This document shows positions 1 to 5,787 of a DNA stretch of 7,136 nucleotides, in pieces (the first letter of the stretch is position 1; the number at the start of each line of letters is the position of its first letter). The stretch is from Alcanivorax sp. UBA4485 (GTDB taxonomy: Bacteria; Pseudomonadota; Gammaproteobacteria; Pseudomonadales; Alcanivoracaceae): NCBI GenBank assembly GCA_002389055.1, contig DGNT01000215.1, positions 1 through 7,136 of the forward strand, given 5' to 3'. A program made the position numbers and the translations under genes. The notes under the pieces were generated by a model, which made no database searches, was not told where the DNA came from, and saw only the letters and a list, made by a program, of their open reading frames with translations.

Positions 1-352
1 CCACGTCCACGGCGATGCCGGCGGGGTCGAGGATAACGAAGTGCCGGTCGCCCCAGGCTTCATCGCGGATCGCCACCTCGATCGGTACCCCCAACGCCCG
101 CAGCCGCTGGTATTCGGCGTCCGCGTCGTCCACGTCGATGGTGACCCAGAGGCCCTGCCCGTCGCGCAAAGGGCGTTGAAAGGCCGCCGCCTGGGCTTCC
201 TGTTGCGGGGCCAGAAAACCCAGTTCGCCGCCGCCCAGTTCCAGCAGGACAAACCAGTCGCTGTCGAACAGCACCCGGCACTGAAACAGGCGCACGTAGA
301 AATCCCGGCACGCTTGTAAGTGCTCGGTGACCACACCGAACCAGAGTTTCAT
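1..352 (-). CDS. VOC-family (glyoxalase/bleomycin-resistance fold) protein, C-terminus cut by window edge
   Basis: About 117 residues are visible, starting MKLWFGVVTEHLQACRDFY; the 3' end runs off the left edge. The layout is that of a vicinal-oxygen-chelate domain: an opening beta strand, a helix with a C-x-D-F-Y segment, a strand with DWFVLLELGGGELGFL, a second half beginning WVTIDVDDADAEYQRL, and the terminal strand pair WGDRHFVILDPAGIAVDV, where W-G-x-R-x-F and D-P-x-G are hallmarks of this fold. Family members include glyoxalases, ring-cleaving dioxygenases and antibiotic-binding proteins, so no substrate can be assigned. The ATG is supported by AGGAG seven bases upstream; an ATG five bases further upstream is in another frame and hits TGA at once. 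It follows the AraC-type regulator gene by 35 bases and is probably co-transcribed with it. Confidence 0.85.
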   Translation of the reverse strand, partial: MKLWFGVVTEHLQACRDFYVRLFQCRVLFDSDWFVLLELGGGELGFLAPQQEAQAAAFQRPLRDGQGLWVTIDVDDADAEYQRLRALGVPIEVAIRDEAWGDRHFVILDPAGIAVDV

Positions 353-359
353 CGCATTG

Positions 360-364
360 CTCCT
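360..364 (-). promoter_or_regulatory. Ribosome binding site of the VOC gene
   Basis: AGGAG on the minus strand, seven bases before the ATG at 352. It decides the start of the VOC protein, because this reading frame is missed if only long complete ORFs are considered. Confidence 0.7.
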
Positions 365-387
365 TTGGCTTGAGAAGAAGCCCCACT

Positions 388-1179
388 CTAGGTCGGCGCG
401 CGGGCCTGCTCTTGAATAAAGGCGACATCGTGGACCGGCAGCCGGGGCGACCCCGGGGTGACGCCCAGGTAGCGTTTCAGCTCGCGGGTCATGTGGCTCT
501 GATCGGCGTAGCCGCCGGCGAGGGCGATGTCGGCCAGCGGCGCGGCGGGTGACGGGCGGCTCAGCAACGCCAGAGCCTGCTGGCTGCGGCGGATGCCCAT
601 GAACACCTTGGGCGGCACGCCGACCCACTCAACGAAGTCGCGTTCCAGTTGCCGGCGGCTCAGGTTCAGGCGCGCCGCCAGGGCGCTAACGCTGACGCCG
701 GGGGCGGAACGGGAAAGCAGCGCCAGGGCGCCGTCCAGACGTCGTGGTTGGGGCGGCTGTCCGGCAAGCCACCGGCAAAGAAGCCGATCCACGGCCGGGG
801 CGGGGTCGCGGCGGGCGATCCGTTCGGCGAGGTGCTCGGCCCGCAAACCGGCGGGCCGGGCCAGGGGCTGGGCGGTGTCGGTGAGCAAACGCCCGGGCAG
901 GGGCAGGAAATGCCGGCTCTGGCCGGGTTGAAAGCGGATACCGAAATAGATACCGCCAGGGTCGACCGGCACATCGAGCGGTCGGGTGCTGGTGCCGAAG
1001 GCTTGCCACTCGCCGTCGCCACCGTGCAGGCGCAGCACCAGGTCCACGCAACCGTCCGGCAGCACCCGATGGCGGTCGCCGCCGCCGTCGCGGCTTAGCC
1101 AGTAATGGCTGACCAGTCCGCGCAGGGCCGGCGCCGGCGGGTAGCAGTGCAGAATCTGGGCCGCGAAGGTGTTGTCCAT
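388..1179 (-). CDS. AraC-family transcriptional regulator with DUF6597-like N-terminal domain
   Basis: A 263-residue DNA-binding regulator. The N-terminal half (about 1-110) has Y-P-P at 13-15, SHYW at 24-27 and RVLPDGCVDLVL at 38-49, a pattern typical of the DUF6597 sensor-like domain found before AraC helix-turn-helix domains. The C-terminal half carries the two AraC helix-turn-helix units: one around 163-182 (VSALAARLNLSRRQLERDF) and one around 215-242 (LADIALAGGYADQSHMTREL, then G-V-T-P). The open frame extends 99 codons further upstream to 1476, but that stretch lies over the gamma-glutamyltransferase gene and is arginine/serine-rich shadow sequence. The start at 1179 leaves a normal 40-base gap and gives the family's usual N-terminus, although no clear Shine-Dalgarno sequence precedes it. 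The ligand is unknown. The VOC gene directly downstream is the most likely partner or target (inference). Confidence 0.9.
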   Translation of the reverse strand: MDNTFAAQILHCYPPAPALRGLVSHYWLSRDGGGDRHRVLPDGCVDLVLRLHGGDGEWQAFGTSTRPLDVPVDPGGIYFGIRFQPGQSRHFLPLPGRLLTDTAQPLARPAGLRAEHLAERIARRDPAPAVDRLLCRWLAGQPPQPRRLDGALALLSRSAPGVSVSALAARLNLSRRQLERDFVEWVGVPPKVFMGIRRSQQALALLSRPSPAAPLADIALAGGYADQSHMTRELKRYLGVTPGSPRLPVHDVAFIQEQARAPT

Positions 1180-1219
1180 GGGGATAGTGGAGCACACCCC
1201 GCGGCGGTCGTCACCGGGG

Positions 1220-2887
1220 TCAGTTGGCGTCGGCGTCCACCCGCGCCGCGCCGATGCCGCGCGGGTCGCTGGCGGCGGTGACTTCGTTGCCCTCGTACCG
1301 CCACAGGATCGCCTGCATATTGCCGTACTCGCGGCCCACGGAGACCACCTCGTGGCCACGCAGACGCAGGCTTTTCGCCGCCTCGGTGTCGAGGAACGCG
1401 GGTTCCGCCTGGACCTGGTCGGGCAGGAACTGGTGGTGGAAGCGCACCCGCTCCACCCAGGCGTCCACCGGGGCATCGTTGGCCGCCTCGAGCACGCCCA
1501 GCATCACCATGGTGATAATACGGCTGCCGCCCGGCGTGCCGAGAATCGCCACCCGGTCGTCGAACTCCACGAAGGTGGGCGTCATCGACGAGAGCGGACG
1601 CTTGCCGGGCGCCACCGCGTTGGCCTTGCTGCCTACCAGACCATAGGCGTTGGGGTTGCCCGGTTTGGCGGAGAAATCGTCCATTTCGTTATTGAGAATC
1701 ACGCCGGTGCCGGCGGGCATGAAGCCGCTGCCGAACGGCAGGTTAATGCTGAGCGTGGCGGCCACCCGGTTGCCGTCCCCGTCGAGCACGGAAAAATGGG
1801 TGGTGTGGAAACCTTCCCCGGTGGTCATGGGCTCGCCCAGCGCACTGCTGGGGGTCGCCTTATCCAGTTTTATGGAGGCGGCCCGCTGCTCGGCGTAGGA
1901 TTTACTCAACAGGTTATCCACAGGTATGGAAACAAAATCCGGGTCGCCCATATAACGCCCCCGATCCTGATAGGCGCGCCGCCAGGCCTCCACCGTGAGG
2001 TGTGGAAGTAAGTCCTCACTAATCTCGCCGCCATTGAATTCCTTGAGGATATTCAGCGCTTCCAGCATGACGATGCCGCCGGCGGACGGCGGTGGCGCGC
2101 TGACGATGCGGGCACCGCGGAAGTGGCCGACCACCGGCGCCCGCTCCTTGACCCGATAGTTGTTCAGGTCCTCTTTTGTCCAGATGCCGCCGGCCTCGCG
2201 CACCCCGCGTACCAGTTTTTCCGCCACCGGACCCTGGTAGAAACCGTCCCGCCCCTGCTCGGCCAGGGCCTCCAGGACCCGGGCCAGATCCGGTTGCCGG
2301 ATCACCGTGCCGCTGGCCGGTATTTCCCCCTGGTCGAGGAACACCGAGGCGGCGGTGGGGTAGCGGTTGAGCACGTCTTTCCGGTAGCCGGCCAGCGCCC
2401 GGTAGTGGTCCTCCACTTCGAAGCCCCGGCGCGCCAGATCAATGGCCGGCGCCAGCGTGGTCTTCAGGGGCAGCGTGCCGTAGTGCTCGGCGAGATAGGC
2501 GAAGGCCGCCGCCTGGCCGGGGATGCCCGCCGCCAGGGGGCCGTTGACGGCGCGGTCGCGCACCACCTGGCCGTCCTGGTCCTGGTACATGTCCTCGGTG
2601 GCCGCCGCCGGGGCGGTTTCGCGGGCGTCGAGCATGGTCTGAAGGCCGTCTTTCTCGCGGTGCAGCAGCCAGAAGCCGCCGCCACCCATACCGGCGGAAT
2701 AGGGCTCCACCACCGACAGCGCGGCCGCCACCGCCACCGCCGCGTCGTAGGCGTTGCCGCCCTGCTCGAGAATCTGGAAGCCGGCCTCGGTGGCCAGCGG
2801 GTGGGCACTGGCGATCGCCGCCTTGCCCGGTCCGGCGGCCTGGGCGGTGACGGCGAACAGCAACAAAAGCGGGAAAAACCAGCGCAT
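1220..2887 (-). CDS. ggt: Gamma-glutamyltransferase (gamma-glutamyltranspeptidase) precursor
   Basis: A 555-residue precursor of a periplasmic N-terminal nucleophile hydrolase that cleaves or transfers the gamma-glutamyl group of glutathione and related compounds. Residues 1-18 form a Sec signal peptide (MRW, hydrophobic core, cleavage probably after A-Q-A). The protein normally cuts itself before Thr362, in the motif TTHFSVLDGDGN, giving a large and a small subunit; Thr362 becomes the nucleophile. Substrate-binding residues are present: R89 (DARETAP), N382, E401 and D404 (NNEMDDFS), S433-S434 (RPLSSM) and the oxyanion glycines G453-G454 (TPGGSR). The region after NNEMDDFS aligns with the lid loop of the E. 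coli enzyme (A-K-P-G, then Y-G-L-V-G), so this is the lid-bearing type. The length is normal for the family. The start is fixed by a strong AAGGAGG five bases upstream. It follows coaD by 43 bases. A role in glutathione salvage is inferred. Confidence 0.95.
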   Translation of the reverse strand: MRWFFPLLLLFAVTAQAAGPGKAAIASAHPLATEAGFQILEQGGNAYDAAVAVAAALSVVEPYSAGMGGGGFWLLHREKDGLQTMLDARETAPAAATEDMYQDQDGQVVRDRAVNGPLAAGIPGQAAAFAYLAEHYGTLPLKTTLAPAIDLARRGFEVEDHYRALAGYRKDVLNRYPTAASVFLDQGEIPASGTVIRQPDLARVLEALAEQGRDGFYQGPVAEKLVRGVREAGGIWTKEDLNNYRVKERAPVVGHFRGARIVSAPPPSAGGIVMLEALNILKEFNGGEISEDLLPHLTVEAWRRAYQDRGRYMGDPDFVSIPVDNLLSKSYAEQRAASIKLDKATPSSALGEPMTTGEGFHTTHFSVLDGDGNRVAATLSINLPFGSGFMPAGTGVILNNEMDDFSAKPGNPNAYGLVGSKANAVAPGKRPLSSMTPTFVEFDDRVAILGTPGGSRIITMVMLGVLEAANDAPVDAWVERVRFHHQFLPDQVQAEPAFLDTEAAKSLRLRGHEVVSVGREYGNMQAILWRYEGNEVTAASDPRGIGAARVDADAN

Positions 2888-2892
2888 GGCGG

Positions 2893-2899
2893 CCTCCTT
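2893..2899 (-). promoter_or_regulatory. Strong ribosome binding site of ggt
   Basis: AAGGAGG on the minus strand, five bases before the ATG at 2887. It is the best Shine-Dalgarno match in the window and fixes the start so that the signal peptide is complete. Confidence 0.75.
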
Positions 2900-2930
2900 C
2901 TGGCGAACGGGTGTCAGGGGCGTGAAACGG

Positions 2931-3422
2931 TTAACCGCCCCGCTGCTGCTTCTTCAGGTCCAGCGCTTCCACCACATGGGGCGGCACGAAGTTGCGCACG
3001 TCGCCGTCGAGCAGGGCGATCTCGCGCACCAGGGAGCTGGAGATAAAGGACAGGTGCTCGGCCGGGGTCAGGAACACGGTTTCCAGTTCCGGCGCCAGCT
3101 GACGGTTCATATTGGCGAGCTGGAATTCGTACTCAAAGTCGCTCACCGCGCGCAGGCCGCGCAGCAGGATATTGGCTTCCTGGTCCCGGCAGAAATGGGC
3201 CAGCAGCTTGGAAAAGCCGGTCACCTTGACGTTGTCCAGATGGCCGATGCTGTCTTCGACCAGCTTGACCCGCTCGTTCAGGGAGAACAGCGGGCCCTTC
3301 TTTTCGCTGGCGGCGATGGCCACCACCACCTCGTCGAACATACTGGCGGCCCGTTCGATCAGGTCCTTGTGGCCGTTGGTGATGGGGTCGAAGGTGCCCG
3401 GATAAACAACACGGTTGGTCAT
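2931..3422 (-). CDS. coaD: Phosphopantetheine adenylyltransferase
   Basis: A 163-residue cytoplasmic enzyme that transfers AMP from ATP to 4'-phosphopantetheine to make dephospho-CoA, the penultimate step of coenzyme A synthesis. It is normally essential and hexameric. The nucleotidyltransferase signature is intact: GTFDP at 9-13 and T-N-G-H at 15-18, with H18 the transition-state histidine. K42 lies in the SEKKGP loop, ILLRGLR at 85-91 supplies phosphate-binding arginines, and ISSSLVRE at 127-134 is the conserved C-terminal ATP-binding motif. The frame is open for 15 more codons upstream, but family proteins begin with M-x-x-R-x-x-Y-P-G-T-F-D, which selects 3422. The Shine-Dalgarno is poor: GGAG sits 14 bases upstream. 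It lies 58 bases after the alcohol oxidoreductase gene, the same neighbour as in Pseudomonas (from memory). Length and motifs are ordinary. Confidence 0.97.
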   Translation of the reverse strand: MTNRVVYPGTFDPITNGHKDLIERAASMFDEVVVAIAASEKKGPLFSLNERVKLVEDSIGHLDNVKVTGFSKLLAHFCRDQEANILLRGLRAVSDFEYEFQLANMNRQLAPELETVFLTPAEHLSFISSSLVREIALLDGDVRNFVPPHVVEALDLKKQQRGG

Positions 3423-3480
3423 GCTCGGCTCGCTTTCTCCAGAGATCGGGCGCCAAGCATAACGCAACTCGGTTTACGAT

Positions 3481-5091
3481 TCAGGCCCGCAGCCGCTCCG
3501 CCAGAGCGGTGGCGTTGCGGGCGCTCAACCCGTAGATGCTCAACTGAGGGTTCACCCCCAGGCTGGTGGGGAACACCGAGCCGTCGAACACATACAGATT
3601 CTCCAGATGGCGGTAGCGCCCCTGGGCGTCCACCAGACCGCGGTCCTTGTCGCCCATGGGGCAACCGCCCATCACATGGGCGCTGCCCAGCGGCACGTCC
3701 AGGGCCTGGTAGCTGAGGTCCGCCATGGCCTCGCGGGCCTGCGCCCAGCTGGTATAGAACGGCGCGCGGATGTGGCCGGGCCGTACCGCCCGGGCGCCGG
3801 CGGCGAACTGCATTTCCACTTGGCTGTACAGGCTGCGGCGGGCGCCGTCGAGCAGATAGTCGGTGACCGGGTAATCGAGTACCGGCTCGCCGTTGTCGCG
3901 CAGCTCCACGGTGCCGCCGGGGCTCTCTTCGTGGAAGCCGTCGCGCATCAGGGCGATGGAGGCGGCGGTGTTGGGCAGCGCGGTGATGTGCTCGCGGGCC
4001 TGCTCGCCGAAGCCGCCCAGCAGCGCCCCGGTGAGGCCGGGGTGCAGCGGCATCATCTCCAGCTTGTAGCCGATCGGGCCGTCCACGCCGCCGGTGAAGG
4101 TGAACTGGTCCGAGTGCAGCGACTGGGGCGCGCCGTAGTAGGGGGCGATCTCCCGGTCGTAGCGGCCGAAGGCGAAGCTGGTGACGTGCAGGAAGGTGCG
4201 CTTGCCCACCCGGCCGTCCGGGTCCGGCACCTCCGAGCGCAGCAGCAGCGCCGGGGTCTGGATGCCGCCGCCGGCGGCGATGATGGTGGGCGCTTTCAGG
4301 GTCACGGTGGCGCCGGTGGGGTTGCGGTCGTGGTTCAGGGGCGTCACCTGCACCGCGCTGACCCGGGTGCCGTCGTGCACCAGCTTGTCGGCGCGGGCGC
4401 TGTGGATCAGGGTGGCGCCGGCCTCCATGGCGGCGGGCAGCGTGGTCACCAGCATCGACTGCTTGGCGTTGGTGGGGCAGCCCATGCCGCAGTAGCCGAT
4501 ATTCCAGCAGCCGCGCACGTTTCTCGGAATCACCGACCAGTCCCAGCCGAGTTTTTCGCAGCCGCGTTTGATCACGTCGTTGTTAGCGTTGGCGGGCATC
4601 GCCCAGGGCTCGATGCCGAGCTGCTTTTCCATGCGCTGGAAATAGGGGTCCAGGTCCGCGCGGCTGGTGTTGTCGACGCCGAAGCGCTCACGCCAGTGGT
4701 TGAGGGTTTCCTTGGGGGTGCGGAAGCTGGAGGTCCAGTTGACCACCGTGGTGCCGCCCACGGTGCGGCCCTGCAGAATGGTGATGGCGCCGTCCTTGGT
4801 GGCGCGCATGGCGCCCTCCTGGTACAGCTGCCGGTAGGCGTCGCCTTCATTGAGATTGAAATCCCGGGAGCTGGTGAGGCGTCCGGCCTCCACCAGGATC
4901 ACCTTGAGGCCGGCGGCGCTGAGTATTTCCGCGCTCACCCCGCCGCCGGCGCCGGTGCCGATGATCACCACATCGGCCTCCAGGGTGCGGTCGTCGCTGA
5001 CGGTGGCGCCGTCGATCAGGTTCCATTTTTCCCCGGCGTTGTCCCAGGGGTCGGCGATATTCTGAATCTTAAGTGTGGACAGGTCCTGCAT
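3481..5091 (-). CDS. laoA: GMC-family FAD-dependent long-chain alcohol dehydrogenase/oxidase, LaoA-like
   Basis: A 536-residue flavoprotein predicted to oxidise alcohols to aldehydes. The FAD-binding fold has GTGAGGG at 45-51 and E68 at the end of the second strand (LVEAG), followed by the GMC motif GRTVGGTTVVNW at 108-119. The active-site pair is H472 (GSAHVMGGCPMG) and N514 (GVNPQLSIYG). A cysteine cluster C195-x5-C201-x3-C205 lies in CWNIGYCGMGCPTNAK and resembles the iron-sulfur ligand region of bacterial FAD glucose dehydrogenase. There is no signal peptide or membrane segment. The ATG has AAGGAG seven bases upstream. It follows the Tat lipoprotein gene by 40 bases, with the aldehyde dehydrogenase gene before that; this order plus coaD matches laoC-laoB-laoA-coaD of Pseudomonas aeruginosa as I recall it, which supports a long-chain alcohol substrate. 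The family is certain; the substrate is inferred from context. Choline or sugar oxidation is less likely. Confidence 0.85.
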   Translation of the reverse strand: MQDLSTLKIQNIADPWDNAGEKWNLIDGATVSDDRTLEADVVIIGTGAGGGVSAEILSAAGLKVILVEAGRLTSSRDFNLNEGDAYRQLYQEGAMRATKDGAITILQGRTVGGTTVVNWTSSFRTPKETLNHWRERFGVDNTSRADLDPYFQRMEKQLGIEPWAMPANANNDVIKRGCEKLGWDWSVIPRNVRGCWNIGYCGMGCPTNAKQSMLVTTLPAAMEAGATLIHSARADKLVHDGTRVSAVQVTPLNHDRNPTGATVTLKAPTIIAAGGGIQTPALLLRSEVPDPDGRVGKRTFLHVTSFAFGRYDREIAPYYGAPQSLHSDQFTFTGGVDGPIGYKLEMMPLHPGLTGALLGGFGEQAREHITALPNTAASIALMRDGFHEESPGGTVELRDNGEPVLDYPVTDYLLDGARRSLYSQVEMQFAAGARAVRPGHIRAPFYTSWAQAREAMADLSYQALDVPLGSAHVMGGCPMGDKDRGLVDAQGRYRHLENLYVFDGSVFPTSLGVNPQLSIYGLSARNATALAERLRA

Positions 5092-5098
5092 GACCCGG

Positions 5099-5104
5099 CT
5101 CCTT
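5099..5104 (-). promoter_or_regulatory. Ribosome binding site of laoA
   Basis: AAGGAG on the minus strand, seven bases before the ATG at 5091. It confirms that LaoA begins MQDLSTLKIQ, without any export signal upstream. Confidence 0.7.
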
Positions 5105-5131
5105 ATTGTTTTGTCAGGGGAACGGGCGCTG

Positions 5132-5701
5132 TCAGGCGCTGGCGGTGCCGGACCCGACCACGGGCGGGCCGGGGTAACCGGTGGTCCGGCCCGCTTCCGG
5201 GGTAACGTACCAGGCCATCACGATCGGCTGGGTCAGGCCCTTGAAGGCGAGCTTGGGGAAGCCGCCGTCGTTGTTGGCCCAGTGGGCGAGGGTGTCGCGC
5301 AGTTGCGCGTCGCCCTGCTCCTCGAAGTGCGCCCAGGTGCCGGTGATCCACCAGCGCGCCGCGCCCAGCTGCAGTAAATCCAGAAGCTGGAACAGCTGGC
5401 CGCGCTGGCCGTCGGTGCCGCCCTGCAGCAGGCGGTCGAACGCCTGCAGGGCCTGGTCCGGCCCGGCGCCGTCCACCGCTTCCAGGCCGCCGCCCAGCAG
5501 CGGCGCCATCAGCGGGCGCAGCAGGGTGACGTCTTTATCGCGGAGGTGTTTGTAGCCGCCGGCCGGGCCCGGGTCCGAGCTGCAGCCGGTAAGCAGTGTG
5601 CTGGCGCCGGCGCCGACGGCCAGTGCCGCCCCGCCCCAGACGCTGAGTTTCAGAAAGCCCCGGCGGTCGACACCGGAGCCTGGCATGTTGTCCTGGTCCA
5701 T
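5132..5701 (-). CDS. laoB: Tat-signal lipoprotein, gluconate-dehydrogenase-subunit-3-like, LaoB-like
   Basis: A 189-residue exported protein, the likely small partner of the GMC enzyme. The N-terminus has a twin-arginine motif, D-R-R-G-F-L-K at 12-18, a hydrophobic stretch (about 19-38) and a lipobox L-T-G-C with Cys40. It is therefore predicted to be folded-exported and then lipid-anchored. The mature part is mostly helical, with RWWITGTW at 117-124 and a C-terminal AWYVTPEAG...TGYPGPP (163-180) like the A-W-Y ... G-Y-P-G-P ending of gluconate 2-dehydrogenase subunit 3 proteins, which act as assembly and export partners of FAD dehydrogenases. The start at 5701 has GAGGAT eight bases upstream; Met6 has no such site. 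It lies 86 bases after the aldehyde dehydrogenase gene. LaoB of Pseudomonas aeruginosa is, from memory, needed for LaoA activity. The Tat and lipoprotein calls are seen in the sequence; the helper role is inferred. Confidence 0.8.
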   Translation of the reverse strand: MDQDNMPGSGVDRRGFLKLSVWGGAALAVGAGASTLLTGCSSDPGPAGGYKHLRDKDVTLLRPLMAPLLGGGLEAVDGAGPDQALQAFDRLLQGGTDGQRGQLFQLLDLLQLGAARWWITGTWAHFEEQGDAQLRDTLAHWANNDGGFPKLAFKGLTQPIVMAWYVTPEAGRTTGYPGPPVVGSGTASA

Positions 5702-5707
5702 TCACGG

Positions 5708-5713
5708 ATCCTC
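5708..5713 (-). promoter_or_regulatory. Ribosome binding site of laoB
   Basis: GAGGAT on the minus strand, eight bases before the ATG at 5701. It favours this start over Met6 at 5686; both keep the Tat signal intact. Confidence 0.55.
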
Positions 5714-5787
5714 GGCTGGCCTGTCTTCTTGTTGTTGGCTGGCGGACCGTCCCCGCCCTGACGGGGCGCCGGTTATGTCAGCGGTTT

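Noticed and set aside
1180..1476. A 99-codon N-terminal extension of the AraC-type regulator
   Set aside because: It would overlap ggt by 257 bases and consists of Arg/Ser/Pro-rich sequence unlike any regulator N-terminus; the protein homology pattern begins right after the Met at 1179.
1169..2011. A 280-codon plus-strand frame opposite ggt
   Set aside because: Low-complexity shadow of the gamma-glutamyltransferase gene; no recognisable domain, and the opposite strand is fully explained.
2123..3046. A 307-codon plus-strand frame across ggt and coaD
   Set aside because: It spans two well-supported minus-strand genes and their gap, is rich in Arg, Gly and Ala, and has no recognisable motif.
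3423..3467. A 15-residue N-terminal extension of coaD
   Set aside because: Family members begin a few residues before Y-P-G-T-F-D, and the extension has no conserved features.
3443..3480. A possible promoter before coaD with TATGCT as -10
   Set aside because: No acceptable -35 hexamer lies 16-18 bases upstream, so the match is too weak to annotate.
3607..5205. A 532-codon open frame on the plus strand, almost fully antisense to the GMC enzyme gene
   Set aside because: Its protein is dominated by Gly, Val, Ala, His and Gln with no motif of any family, as expected opposite a GC-rich gene. The minus-strand frame has complete GMC motifs and a ribosome binding site.
5751..5766. CCCCG/CGGGG inverted repeat in the laoC-laoB gap, a possible terminator or attenuator
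   Set aside because: The stem has only five base pairs and no T-run follows on the minus strand; in GC-rich DNA this is expected by chance.
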